A stretch of 64,000 bases of DNA from Pseudo-nitzschia pungens (Eukaryota; Bacillariophyta; Bacillariophyceae; Bacillariales; Bacillariaceae), in contig CM074758.1 in assembly GCA_037355855.1 (NCBI GenBank), positions 221,001 through 285,000 on the forward strand, read 5' to 3'. How positions within the stretch are numbered: the stretch's first letter is position 1; each line of letters starts with the position of its first letter. Both the position numbers and the translations under genes were made by a program. The notes under the pieces were generated by a model. The model was not told where the DNA came from and did no database searches. It saw only the letters and a list, made by a program, of their open reading frames with translations. Below, in pieces: positions 30,921-41,908 of this stretch.

Positions 30921-31768
30921 TTAGATGCGAGTCCATCCCTCGAAGGGATCGACAGTCTCCTCGTTGATGCGGGGAACCTTGTAACCCTTTTGGGGTTCTT
31001 CTGGCTCCTGTTTCTCTCCATGGGCGAGTTTCTTCTCGTTGTCGCTGTGGATGCAAATGGCAAACAGGGCGGTATAGATTATTCCAAAAATGACGTACCA
31101 GGCGTTGGTCATGAACATGAGCACGGCAAACTGTCCGTAGAATCCCGTTTCCTGGACGTACTCCGAGTCCGTGACGATACTACCATCAGGCGAGCCACCA
31201 CATGTTGAGGAAACACATGTTGGTGAAGACTACCAGGGCGACGACGAGCCCAGGTCATGGGGCGGCACTGCTTGATAACCACGTAGCCGTATCCGAGAAT
31301 GACGAGGAACATGAGGATCTGCCAGACATAGACAAAGCGCAACGCGGGGGACGTTCTCCCGGACTCTCGCATCTGCTCGCGCTGGTCTTCGGTGAGGGCC
31401 CATCCGCTGTACCAGTTGGGGTACCATCCCGCCTCCGGCTCGGGCTCTCCGTTCTCGTTCATGTAGTAGGAGAAGCAGTTCAGCTGCCACCACTTGCAGT
31501 TGTTCATGTCGTACATTCCACCCCCCCATCGGTTTTGGTAGTATTCCTGACCGTACTGCCCACCGTACTGTCCACCGTACTCTCCGTACTGGCCGTATTG
31601 ACCGTATTGACCGTACTGTCCGTACTGTTCCTGTTGTCGATCCCAGTTGTACATCAATTGCATGGTTCGAAAGTTCTTTACTTTCACGGTTCGATACACA
31701 AGGGGGATGAAGATGGTGAGGATCCCAGTGACCACCCACTGGAGCGCAAAGAATTCTTTACCACTCAT
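30921..31768 (-). CDS. Four-helix membrane protein with Gln-Tyr-Gly repeats, two apparent frameshifts
   Basis: Starts at ATG 31768 (MSGKEFFALQW). A first transmembrane segment (about residues 5-26) is followed by a QYG/EYG/GQYG repeat tract, an aromatic loop with two Cys (NNCKWWQLNCFSYYMN), a second membrane helix (YVWQILMFLVILGYGYVVI), then a third (VVALVVFTNMCFLNMWWLA) and a fourth (AVLMFMTNAWYVIFGIIYTALF), ending in a charged tail with EPQKGYKVPRI. Helix 3 lies one frame off helix 2, and helix 4 one frame off helix 3. Skipping one base near 31245 and one near 31188 restores a 281-aa frame with an exactly in-phase end. No function is recognised; a small integral membrane protein is certain only if those bases are resolved. 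The upstream open frame to 32194 lacks support. Confidence 0.65.
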
Positions 31769-33982
31769 GTTGTTGATTGATTGCGCTGTTGATTGAAAGG
31801 AATGAGAAAAAACAGAACGATGAAACCGAAGGGACCATGTCTTCGAAGGATACTTTTGTGGACACTCGATGGAAGGCTCGAAGCTTTCTTCTAGCTTCAT
31901 CGATGGAGTCGCTTTGAACGCAGAAAGAGTTGCAGAGGAATCAACAAACTTGTGTATAATTTGGGATGGATTTGGTGACACCCGGCAAGGATGGCTCTGG
32001 CGTTTCAACCGAAATGAGCCCAATTCACTCCTGCCATGCGCCGTTTTCCGAGATTCTCTCCTTTTCCTCCATACCCTTCGGTTGAGTTTCCTACCGGAAT
32101 GTACGGAGTCACAGTAGGCATAATTATCATGAAGCGTTGGGGGCGCGTTGGCACGATGGGAAGATGTGTCACCTAATCGGGGAATGTTGTTCACATGTAA
32201 GTAACGTTAACCTTAATTAGTGGAGTTGTAGGTGATTATCCTTAACTCTTGTAAAAATTTACAACGGAACTTTAACTTCGGAAAGAAGAGGAAGAGTGTG
32301 AGAAATACCGTAAGGTTAACTTACCTGGTAACTTACTTGTACTCTCGTGATCTTCTTGTAACCTTACGTAAGGTTACCGTAAGATTAAAAGTTACTTTTG
32401 AGGAGGAGGAGGGGAAGGTTTCGAAGAATGTGACCAAATCGATTGAATTGGATCCTTTTTTGTGTGCTTTTAAAACTGCTAACTTCCGATGAATCGAGTA
32501 AGGTTATTGTTACTACTTGTTGTCCTGTGTGAGCCGTGAAACCCGAAAGGCATCGCGTCGAGTTACAGTATCACCAATTTCATTATGGTCGTCACATGTG
32601 AGAAGTCGGTGACCAAGCATCAATTGATCGTTAACTCTGTGCCAGATGGCCTTGACGTATGTGAAGAATTCTGATGTTTCTCAAAATAGCTTTGAGCCAC
32701 AGGAACAAAGGCTGGATTCTCGAGCAGCAGTGTTAGCACTCAGCCGGAGTGTTGTGATTGCAGGATTCTTCTTTGGCAACGGTGCCAATTCTTTATACGT
32801 ATCTGCTCTGGTCAAGTCTCCCTTTCTTTTGCCAAGCATCCAGAGCCTTGCACATTTGAGTGCGGTTTCGTGTCGGGGTATGATACGGTCTCGTGCACAT
32901 GTGTATACAACAACTTCTCGAACCGGGGAATACCGTATGTGCCAACGGGCAATCTTGAGAATGCAACTTTCAGTATGTCTACAACCGAAAACATGGACTG
33001 TAAGTTTTTTCTTTCCTTTATTGATTGCAATCCTCGATCTATTCAATTTTACTAGATCAGAACTCATCGTTCGGAGTGGCACTTTTACATCTTGATGTGC
33101 CTCAGATCTCGACTTGTTCCGCACTTCCAAAGTTGAATGCGTTAATTTTACTTTGAAATTGAGTTTGAATAGTAGTGTCCCCATATTAATCCTAGCAACA
33201 AAAGTGCTTGCAGTCGCTTCGAAGAAATTGGGCAACGAGAGAACGATGATGGTTTGTCGAACACATCTAAATCTCTTGAACTCCAACAACTCGACTCTGT
33301 TATGACCCAAACCCATTCCCATTTCTCCCGTGAATTCGAAGGTGGAGCTCTCCCTCGCAGGCTTCACGACCTGGACACTGCCCCACAGGATCCGAGGGTT
33401 CTTTCTCTGTTATGGTGGGTATTTCTGGCGATCGCGTGGATGGACACCCCAAGAGCCATTGATATGCGACGACATTTCCTTTCGGAGCATTCCCGTACAC
33501 TGAGCATAACAGCATCTTCCTGGTTTGAGATGAGCTTGCGCATCAGACCTTTTTTTACGAGAAGCCGAATTTATTCACTCCTTATTTTGAACAGTGTGTA
33601 TGATCTATGTTTTGTTTGGTGGTTGCTTCGTCGCATTTACTTATAATAACACTCTTCCGTAAGGCTTGCGGCATTGTACACTTCGTTCTTATTCGTAGCT
33701 TTGTTTGTTGCTATGATTGCAGTGGTGAGCATCGCTTCCGTTTTGCTTCGATTGTTTCTGTCTTGTTGCAATTCTAAGGCATTGATATTTTACAGTTGAA
33801 CTTATGCTACACATACGTGTATTCATAGAATTTTTTTAATTAATTATTGATAATATTATAACATTAAAATTAGAACAATATAATAGTATAAATTGTAGTA
33901 AAACTAAATCACTCGATCACGAATCCGAGTATTGTGTTGGTCACACTACCACAGACCGTCCCCGTTGGCTGGTTGCCCCTTT
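31769..33982. other. Intergenic, no confident gene
   Basis: Contains a dense cluster of GTAACCTTACGTAAGGTTACC-like motifs (32205-32395). Frames of 130-228 codons occur on both strands between 32640 and 33650 (for example 32681-33367 minus), but they overlap one another, lack family motifs and have no clear start context, so none is called. A strongly AT-rich stretch (33790-33910) precedes the 3' end of the next gene. Confidence 0.5.
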
Positions 33983-36900
33983 TTACTCCCGAATGGCGGG
34001 GACCGTGTCGAAGCTGGCCGAGATGAGCGGAACGTAGGGCTCGTCTTCTGCGTTGTCCTGCTCCTCCTTGGGTGCAGTGATGGCCGCCTCATTCGCTGTC
34101 TGGATGTGTGCGGTATGGAGATCGTTGATGTTGATGCGACTTGATCGCAGCGAATACGAGGACACCGAGGAATCGTCTTCGCCGAGCAAAGCTTTTTCGA
34201 ACTTGCGTCGCTGTTTCAACCGTCTCTGTCGCCGCTCTTCCACCGATATCGGGGCACGAGTGCTACTGCTCGGGGCTGCAACAGGGCTGCCGTTCTGGCT
34301 GAAGAACTCAAGCCTCTGTTTGAACAAGGGTGACGGCGCACGACGTTGCTGGTGATTTATGCTGTCGCCGCTGCTGCTTCGGCTGCAGCTATCCGTTGAT
34401 CTCGATCCTTCCCAGGAATTGTGTTTTTCCTTCTTTGCATTAGCAGAGCGTACATTATCTTCTTCCTGGATAATATCCCGGAGAATGGTCGACGCAGTAT
34501 CTTCGGCATCGTCCTCGTACCCGGCATCCCCCGGTTCCAAGAACAACGATTTCTTGTCGTGGTCGTCCGCCTCTTCCTCCATGTTGAGGAAAAATGCCGT
34601 GATAGATTCGTCCACTTCGTCGCGACCGTCGTTGACTTCCAGGGTGGATCCGTATTCGTCCTCCGGTTGTCGTGCTTCGTCGGTCTCTCCCATGGCCTTT
34701 AAATAGGCTGAAATGAATGTAGAGTCGTCCTCCACCGTGGAGGTGGGCTCCAGCTGGACCCTGATAGTGGTGGTGGTTTCGGTTTTGCTCGCTTCCACCT
34801 TTCGGAAGAAAGTGGAAATGGATTCGTCGGCTTCCTCCTCGACATCCTCCTTCAGAGTCCTACAGGAGAATCGGTGATCGCTACCAACAGCACCATCGGC
34901 ATCTCGCGATAGCTGCTCCTCTTCCTGTGTTGGAAGGGTTAGCGTGGAAACAGAGACCGCTTCTTGCAGTATGGGTTGGGTGAGAAGTGAAACCGATACT
35001 TCTTCCGTCGCGGGCTCCTTGTCCAAGTTATGCGACTCTTTCACAATTTCAATTACCTCCTCAGTCTGCTCGTCGTCTTCTTCTTCTTCCATCGAATCCA
35101 TAAAGACAGTTAGCTCTTCGGCGTCATCGGCGGTACGATCCGCATACTCTTCCTCCTCTCCGCTCTCCTTGTGGGAAGATTCGCTTGCAGCTGTGCCCGA
35201 TTCTTCGTCTTCGGATTGCGCCGTGCTCTCTGCACTTGTGTCTGCGGCGTAGCCATCATCGATCACGGCATTCGAGTCCTCCGCGATTTCTTCTTCTTTT
35301 GGCTCCTCATCTTCCGAGAAACTCGTGGGTTCTGTTTCGCTACCGACCGCGTTGTGGTCCTTGTCGTCCTGTTCTTCTGGTTCCTCTTCCTTCTCGACAA
35401 TCATCTGTTCCGGAGCTTGTTGCCCTTCTTCTGGTTCCTCTTCCTCCTTGACAACCATTTGTTCCGGAGCTTGTTGCTCTTCTTCTGGTTCCTCTTCCTC
35501 CTTGACAATCATCTGTTCGGGAGCTTGTTGCTCTTCTTCTGGTTCCTCTTCCTCCTTGGCAACCATTTGTTCTGGAGCTTGTTGCTCTTCTTCTGGTTCC
35601 TCTTCCTCCTTGACAACCATTTGTTCCGGAGCTTGTTGCTCTTCTTCTGGTTCCTCTTCCTCCTTGACCATCATTTGTTCCGGAGCTTGTTCCTCGAGAG
35701 ACCGGTCATCGTTGTTCGATGCTGCCTCCGCTGAGAGTGTCGAAGGTTCCTCTCTTTCTTCCTCTTCAATATTCTCTGCGGTTTCTTCTTCAATGGTAGG
35801 ACAGGCTTCAACGATTTGTTCTTGCTCGTTATTTGGAACGGTGTTGGATGGTGCTACTTGGTATGCTGCCTTCTCCTTATCGTTGTCACCGGCAATGTCG
35901 GGTGCGGTTTGGGTTGTTGTTGTTGATAGATGATCTTGGCTGTCTTCCTGGGAACAATGTCCACTCGGTGATGCAACTTCTTCCTCTGGAGAGGAGGGCG
36001 GAGAATCGGTTTGTTCTTGGTGCTGCTCCGTGGGTTCCGGTCGATGCACTTCTTGTACGGCTGGCCTTTCCTCCTGTTGATACTCATCGATGCAAGCATC
36101 GGGGTTTGGTTTCGTGTCCTTCGAGGATGATGCAGCCTCATAAGGAACTGTAGCATCATCAGTGGTGGCGGTCGACGACGAGTTGTCGAACTTTGGCGTT
36201 GGGAGTGACCGCTTGTGCCGGCTCGAAAAGTCGGCATAGTTGGCATTCGTGCCATCGTCCATGCCTTCGCGAGGAGTCGTAGCACCGAGTACCGCGGCCG
36301 AGACCGAGAGCATGGTCACCGACTTCACCAGATTCACGGGAGTCGTGGCCTCGGAGGACAAAAAGGCGGCGGCTGCGGTGTCTACCACAGGAGCATCAAT
36401 GCCACCTCCTCGGAGTTCGGTAGCTGGAGGCGGAGGAGGAGGAGGAGGGACGGAAACAGAACCAGAAACGGACGCAAATGTCGCGCTGTGTTCCTCCTCG
36501 GCCGCAAGAGTGGCCATGGTGGTGAGAGACGGAATCGCGTCTTGGTAGCAGTCCTTAAAGGATTCCGAGCCGGTCGAAAAGATAGTCCGGGAATCGTCCC
36601 CTCCTCGATCGCTCGAAAACACGGTTCGATCGTTGGCCGTTTTGAAGGATTCGGCACCGGTGGTGTGATTGGTTTGCACCGAATACACGGTCCGGGCATC
36701 GTCTCCCCCAGCCCGGCTCACGCAATCCTTGAAGGACTCGGTACCGGCGGTGTGCGAAGTTTGAACTGAACGCGCGATGGGGGCATCCTCCGTGTTCGGG
36801 AATGATTCGTGGACGTAATCCGTGTCTTCCAGGGTTTTGGGCTGGGTTTGTCGCTGTTGTTGTTCGTGTTTTGCAGCGAGGCAAATAACCATCGGTTCCT

Positions 36901-39900
36901 TCTTCGTCGTGGTTTCCTCCTCTGAAGCCGTCGACGGTACCGGTTCCGTCAGCTTCGCCGTATCCTCCGTGTCGTCGGATTTCGGGCTTCGAATGACCTT
37001 TTGTTGCAGCTCTGGATTCGATTCGGGATCCAGCTTGGGTTTTTGGGGAGTCGGATTCACAGGAGAAAGTGGAGCAACGAGTGTTCGGACGTGAGCGCTC
37101 GGATCGTGCTTCGCCTTGTTGCCCCTGGGTTCTTTCGTGACGTTGCTGTTGTTGTTGTTGGCATTATTGTTGTTTTGCATTTGCTTTTGGTTGTGGGACG
37201 CGTTTCGAATGGCGTCCGCCAGGGTGTAATCGTTGTCGCTTCGGGAAGCGAGCAACTCGTGTGGCATTCGGCCAGAAACGTCTGGACGGGAGGGAAGAAC
37301 GTCCTCGGGAGTCCGGGAGTGACTGCTAGAGCTCATGCTTCGGCTGTCGTTGTGTCGACTTCTCTGGAGACGGAGCATCGGTGGGCGCTCGTCGGTAAGC
37401 TCGGATCCCAGCGTTCCGACCGCGGTTGCAAAACCACTCAGGTCGTCGTCGTCATCTTCGTAGCTGCCTTTGTATCGCTTGTTCTTGTCCTTGTCCTTGT
37501 TCTTATCATTGTCATCTGCGACAATGGAATTCTGACGCTGGATTCGATGCGAGCTTCCCGTCTTGCTTCCGCTTCGGCTCAAATTCCGCTTGTCCTTGTT
37601 GCTAACCCTGTCGTTGTCCTCCTCGTAAGAATGCGATTCCGAGAGATTGATGGATCCCGACGAACAGGCTGCCTTGTCCAGGAATCGTTCCGACACGGTG
37701 TACACCGTCTCAACGGTTTCCTTCACCAAGTCCAACCACTCGGAGGGCTTGAATCCTTCGGTGTAGGGAGACGGGTATCCCCACCGAAGATTGTAAGAGG
37801 GCAGCGAGGTTCTTTGGGACTTTTGTTTTCCCGAAGACGACTTGGAAGACGACGAAGGCATGCTTCGCCTTCGCTGTTTGTCCTTTTTCTTGGACGAGCT
37901 TCCGGTGGTCTGCTTTTTCTTCTTTGTATTGGTTCCCTTATTGGATTCTCTGCTCTCCGCGGTCGGAACTTCCTCCGAGATGACCGCGAGGCGTCCAGCG
38001 CCTCCGAACCCAGCGCGGTGGTTCGGACGCATCGATATCGATCGGTCCTCCTCTTCGTCGGAAGGGTGGATGGTTCCAAACTGACCGGCCGTCGTATCGG
38101 CAGCAATTGTATCGGCAGCAATACTCTCGTTGTCTGGGGCCTTGGACGATTCGGGCGACAAGCACATCGGGGATCGCAGAACGTGGTCCGAGTAGGTCAT
38201 GGCGGACGATTCATCTAAGGTCCGCAACGATGGAGACGTTGGGCCGTAATGGTTGAAGGATCGAGGAAAGTCGCGATCGGAGTAGATGGTTGAATGTTCG
38301 CTGTATGTTCGAATGGAAGCACTGGGGCTCATGACGCTCTGAGTCATGACGCTCTGAGTTGCAACACTTTGGGTAGCAACACTCTGGGTTGCAACACTCT
38401 GGGTTGCAACGCTTCCAATAGCCAGGGACGCAAAGTCGCTATTGTCGATGGACAACTCGTCGTCCTCGTCCTCTTCCTCGTCCTCGACGTCATTGCCACT
38501 AGAGCTTCCGTTTGTTTCATTGTTTGTGTTGGGGTTACAACCGGCTACAACGGAATCGACGTACTGGGTGGTAGCGTGCGCCGCCTTGGCGGTCTTCTGC
38601 TGGATGGCTTCAGCCAAAATTTGTTGATGGAGCTTGAATTTCAATCGCGTCGCGAACCACTGTTCCTTCATTTTTTGCAGCCGATCCTTCTTGTGGAAGC
38701 TGCGCTCCTTTTGGTGAATGACCCTGGATTCTGCCTTTTCAAAGGCCTGGTCCAGGGCATCCAGGGCCGGGAGGTGTTCGGGGTTTGCAGAAGCGTGCCG
38801 GGATGCTTCTTCAGCTTCGCGATTGGCGATGTCTTCCATGTTGGCAAAGCAGCGGTCGAAGGTTTCGACGCGGTCCAGCAGCTCACTGAACTTGTTGGCG
38901 GCATAAGCTACGGGAGTCTTGATCAAACGCTCGTTCGCCTCTTCGCATCCCGAAGGAAGACAGTTTTGTCCCACTCGCTGTTGCTGCTTGCGTTTGGCTT
39001 CCTCCTCCGGACAAGCCAGTTCTTCCAGTTGCTCAAACACTGGATCGAATTGTTCGAGACGATTCAGGAAGGGAGTAAAGATGCGAAAGAAGCCTTCTTC
39101 ATCCTCTTCCGTGAGCTGACTTCGAACGGCCAGCTGACCCTTGTTGTGGCACACCTTGCGCTGCACACCCTCGAAGAAACGATCCAAGAGGTCTTCCTCC
39201 TCATCTCGACTCAATGTTCGAATGGAAGACGGGGCTCTCTTGGTGTCGTTGTTCTTGTCGTCCGACTTGGGTGTCTTTTTGGCGTTGGAAAAGCCAAGGA
39301 CGGCGCAACCACCGACTGTTGGACCCGACATCAACTCTGCCGTAAGGACGCTCTGGTCTCCGATTGCAGTGTCGTCATCGTCGGTTTCATAGCGTTGGGA
39401 ATGTCCTAGCTTGGTGTTTCGGGTTCGCTTCGTCACAGAAGCCGTGACAGATAAGGGACTCTTGGTATACGTGCTTTCGATGTCGATGCTACGGCTCGCA
39501 CGAATGGCCATGTTGTTGTCCGCGTCGAAGGACGATGGTTCAGGACCCTGGACCATGTCTGAGGAAGGACGAAATGGCTGCTTCGGAGGCTGGAGTTGGT
39601 ATTGCTGGTGTTGTTGATATTGCTGCTGCATTGGCGCAGGTGGTGGAGGCGGATTCTCCTCGGATTCGGGATGTTCTGGGTGTTCTACCTTGTCCGCTAG
39701 AGCGGTTTGCTTCACCACGAATTCAGGCTGCTCTACCTTGTCCGTCATAGAGGTATGGTTCACCGCAAATTCGGGCTGCTCTACCTTGTCTGCCAGAGCG
39801 GTTTGGTTCATCCACGGGACCGGACTTGCGGCACCGTTTCGTAGGTCCGCCTTAACACGTTGGGGACCATTGTCCACATTCCCCTGGCGAGGCTCGAAAG

Positions 39901-40336
39901 GACTGTAACGATCGATCTTCTCCACCTCATCACGCTCGTCTTCGATGGCGGCTCGATCTTGCGTATCGTCGCCGAGATCGCTGCTGCTCCATTGGATATC
40001 GCCTACGTCCAATTCCTCGTCGTCTCGTTGCTCAGTGCCTAGAGCAGCGGCGCTCCTGCTGCCACGGCGGCTTCTGATGTATCCTTCGTCGTCTCGTTCA
40101 TCCTTAGGAAAATCAGTGCTTTTGCGTCGGTGGTCGCTCTCGTTCATGTCGAGCTCGCTGCCGGTCCACGACAGGGCATCCGCCGCGTCGTCATCGTTAT
40201 TGAAGGGGTCAAACGCTGCTGCTGTAGTAGTTGTACGAGGATGTCTGCTACTAGGTTCGTCGAAGGGTTCTTCTTCCTCCTCGTAGTACCGGCGACCGGA
40301 ACTAACATAACCCGCCATCGGCGTTGCCGTATACAT
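33983..40336 (-). CDS. Giant acidic, repeat-containing low-complexity protein (2117 aa)
   Basis: One uninterrupted frame of 6.35 kb. First ATG at 40336, another 6 codons in at 40318 (MAGYVSSGRRYY) that may be the true start. Composition is dominated by Glu, Asp, Ser and Thr. Visible parts: acidic N-terminus; a 3-copy repeat around DKVEQPEF (about residues 170-220); a probable structured helical region at about residues 380-600 (LLDRFFEGVQRKVCHNKGQL, FLNRLEQFDPVFEQLEELAC, FSELLDRVETFDRCFANMED), the part most likely to be conserved; a SVATQ pentapeptide repeat; Ser/Lys-rich stretches; a conserved-looking WLDLVKETVETVYTVSERFLD; six 18-aa repeats; an acidic C-terminal half. No catalytic domain or membrane segment was recognised. 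A scaffold role is possible but unproven. Confidence 0.85.
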   Translation of the reverse strand: MYTATPMAGYVSSGRRYYEEEEEPFDEPSSRHPRTTTTAAAFDPFNNDDDAADALSWTGSELDMNESDHRRKSTDFPKDERDDEGYIRSRRGSRSAAALGTEQRDDEELDVGDIQWSSSDLGDDTQDRAAIEDERDEVEKIDRYSPFEPRQGNVDNGPQRVKADLRNGAASPVPWMNQTALADKVEQPEFAVNHTSMTDKVEQPEFVVKQTALADKVEHPEHPESEENPPPPPAPMQQQYQQHQQYQLQPPKQPFRPSSDMVQGPEPSSFDADNNMAIRASRSIDIESTYTKSPLSVTASVTKRTRNTKLGHSQRYETDDDDTAIGDQSVLTAELMSGPTVGGCAVLGFSNAKKTPKSDDKNNDTKRAPSSIRTLSRDEEEDLLDRFFEGVQRKVCHNKGQLAVRSQLTEEDEEGFFRIFTPFLNRLEQFDPVFEQLEELACPEEEAKRKQQQRVGQNCLPSGCEEANERLIKTPVAYAANKFSELLDRVETFDRCFANMEDIANREAEEASRHASANPEHLPALDALDQAFEKAESRVIHQKERSFHKKDRLQKMKEQWFATRLKFKLHQQILAEAIQQKTAKAAHATTQYVDSVVAGCNPNTNNETNGSSSGNDVEDEEEDEDDELSIDNSDFASLAIGSVATQSVATQSVATQSVATQSVMTQSVMSPSASIRTYSEHSTIYSDRDFPRSFNHYGPTSPSLRTLDESSAMTYSDHVLRSPMCLSPESSKAPDNESIAADTIAADTTAGQFGTIHPSDEEEDRSISMRPNHRAGFGGAGRLAVISEEVPTAESRESNKGTNTKKKKQTTGSSSKKKDKQRRRSMPSSSSKSSSGKQKSQRTSLPSYNLRWGYPSPYTEGFKPSEWLDLVKETVETVYTVSERFLDKAACSSGSINLSESHSYEEDNDRVSNKDKRNLSRSGSKTGSSHRIQRQNSIVADDNDKNKDKDKNKRYKGSYEDDDDDLSGFATAVGTLGSELTDERPPMLRLQRSRHNDSRSMSSSSHSRTPEDVLPSRPDVSGRMPHELLASRSDNDYTLADAIRNASHNQKQMQNNNNANNNNSNVTKEPRGNKAKHDPSAHVRTLVAPLSPVNPTPQKPKLDPESNPELQQKVIRSPKSDDTEDTAKLTEPVPSTASEEETTTKKEPMVICLAAKHEQQQRQTQPKTLEDTDYVHESFPNTEDAPIARSVQTSHTAGTESFKDCVSRAGGDDARTVYSVQTNHTTGAESFKTANDRTVFSSDRGGDDSRTIFSTGSESFKDCYQDAIPSLTTMATLAAEEEHSATFASVSGSVSVPPPPPPPPATELRGGGIDAPVVDTAAAAFLSSEATTPVNLVKSVTMLSVSAAVLGATTPREGMDDGTNANYADFSSRHKRSLPTPKFDNSSSTATTDDATVPYEAASSSKDTKPNPDACIDEYQQEERPAVQEVHRPEPTEQHQEQTDSPPSSPEEEVASPSGHCSQEDSQDHLSTTTTQTAPDIAGDNDKEKAAYQVAPSNTVPNNEQEQIVEACPTIEEETAENIEEEEREEPSTLSAEAASNNDDRSLEEQAPEQMMVKEEEEPEEEQQAPEQMVVKEEEEPEEEQQAPEQMVAKEEEEPEEEQQAPEQMIVKEEEEPEEEQQAPEQMVVKEEEEPEEGQQAPEQMIVEKEEEPEEQDDKDHNAVGSETEPTSFSEDEEPKEEEIAEDSNAVIDDGYAADTSAESTAQSEDEESGTAASESSHKESGEEEEYADRTADDAEELTVFMDSMEEEEDDEQTEEVIEIVKESHNLDKEPATEEVSVSLLTQPILQEAVSVSTLTLPTQEEEQLSRDADGAVGSDHRFSCRTLKEDVEEEADESISTFFRKVEASKTETTTTIRVQLEPTSTVEDDSTFISAYLKAMGETDEARQPEDEYGSTLEVNDGRDEVDESITAFFLNMEEEADDHDKKSLFLEPGDAGYEDDAEDTASTILRDIIQEEDNVRSANAKKEKHNSWEGSRSTDSCSRSSSGDSINHQQRRAPSPLFKQRLEFFSQNGSPVAAPSSSTRAPISVEERRQRRLKQRRKFEKALLGEDDSSVSSYSLRSSRININDLHTAHIQTANEAAITAPKEEQDNAEDEPYVPLISASFDTVPAIRE
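35368..35692 (-). repeat. Six-copy 54-bp coding repeat
   Basis: Encodes six tandem 18-residue units of the pattern APEQMxVKEEEEPEEEQQ inside the giant acidic protein. Units differ at only a few bases, so the array is young or homogenised. Confidence 0.9.
38336..38415 (-). repeat. 15-bp coding repeat, SVATQ/SVMTQ
   Basis: About five to six 15-bp units encode SVATQ or SVMTQ in the giant acidic protein. SQ/TQ dipeptides in such a cluster would be candidate sites for ATM/ATR-type kinases (inference). Confidence 0.85.
39680..39815 (-). repeat. Three-copy coding repeat with DKVEQPEF
   Basis: Three roughly 60-bp units encode QTALADKVEQPEF-type sequence near the N-terminus of the giant acidic protein. 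Confidence 0.85.
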
Positions 40337-41908
40337 CCTCGAATGAAGCGCTCCAATCACTGAATCAATTAGTCAATCAAACGCTATCGTCAATTGGTTT
40401 CTCTCGTTTCTGCAATACTCCTCTTGTTGTTGTATTTCGTAAAAAGGTTGCTAGTCCATGGAATAGAGACCCTTTTTCTGAGTTAGAATGTTAGTATGTA
40501 AGTTAGTTCGGCTGTGGTTACATGTATTGAAGAATAGAGATGGAAGGACCACAGCCAAATCGAACAATCATCCATCTGTAGTATCGAAGAATGAGAACAT
40601 CATACCGTTTCCACCACATCTTGGTGGAATGATAATTTTGGAGATCGCCAATAGTGTAAGTTCGCCTCGCGCGCGATAACGGCAAGCGCAAGGCACGATT
40701 ACTTGGGAGGCGAGCTAACCCATCCGAGTGAGTCAGTCAGTCAGTAAGTCAGACTGGCTCGAGTGACTAAACGATCTAACATACCCCGAAAGATATATAC
40801 GTATCTATTCAAAGTATTAAAAGTATGTACACTAGATGTCGTTAAAAATCCTATTGTATCAATCCATTTATGAAGAAGATTCGTACGTACTACTAGTACA
40901 TACGAACACGTATGGAAAATTAGACGGTAAGGTTTACGTGGTGAATAGGGCTACGTCCTACCTACCGGTATGTATCCGCTACGACGCGTTAAACGCCCGA
41001 CTGTGGCATTGTTCTGATGCGCGATGCGCCTGTTGGGCAAGACACAGGTCACCGCAACTGCAGGATGCGGGTGGGGACACGCCCGCACCTCCATGCGCAC
41101 CACCTGTTTGAACTTGCCACACGCGCCATGACGAGCACTACGACGTATGTGAGGAAGGTCCCGATGGTAGGTAGCTCACCTCATTGTCCCTTGGCCAACA
41201 CCAAGCTGACGACAATGAGGAGTGCTGTTCCCTGTGGGAGTGGATCAACAAAACTTATCTCTTCTGCCCAGCCACACACCTCCATACACAAACGCCCCAC
41301 CACCAACACCACTCCCCGACGCCACCCTGCTCGCGTCCACACGCTGGCTACCCCAGCACGCTGGCTACCCCAGCACCCCGATCCTGCCGATCACCCCCTG
41401 AGCACAACGCGGCGTCTTCCCCCTGGCTCATCAAAAGCGATGATCAAAATCAATCGATCAGTGATCGATCGATGATCAATAAATGATTTTAATCAATGAT
41501 CAATAATACGAAGTAATCGATGATTGATGGTTGTTGTTGATGATGGGAGTGATAATTCATTCATTCTCGAAAAACAACGTTTGCGAATTGCGAGCTCAGA
41601 GATCACAAATCGTAAGTCCTCCGTGGCAATTTGCAACAACTAGTAGTAGTGCTAGTAGTACTAGTACCATAGTACTATAGTACTAGTACTACTAAAAGCA
41701 ACTGCGCTCTGAATAAACAATTCATTACGGGACAAGTTACGGTTACCTTACGCAGTATAGAATTAGCTAGCACTAGTGGTTCTTGCGATAGTGCGAGTGA
41801 TGTATACTATACATTATTTCCTTTTCGAAAGGAAACACCAAGCATATCTAGTCAGCACTCCCCTTACTTCATCGCATGCACGTACCATGCGGTAGATCGA
41901 AACGTCAC
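40337..41908. other. Intergenic, no supported gene
   Basis: Upstream region of the giant acidic gene and 3' flank of the next minus-strand gene. Contains a GTCA repeat (40727-40750), GATCAAT repeats (41440-41510), and a palindrome-rich CTAGTAGTAC island (41640-41697). No conserved frame. Confidence 0.55.

Noticed and set aside
31230..31780. Plus-strand open frame opposite the membrane protein, rich in Val/Leu
   Set aside because: Complement of the QYG-repeat and helix-coding strand.
32681..33367. 228-codon minus-strand open frame and overlapping plus-strand frames
   Set aside because: No family motifs, overlapping frames on both strands, AT-rich composition like the spacers.
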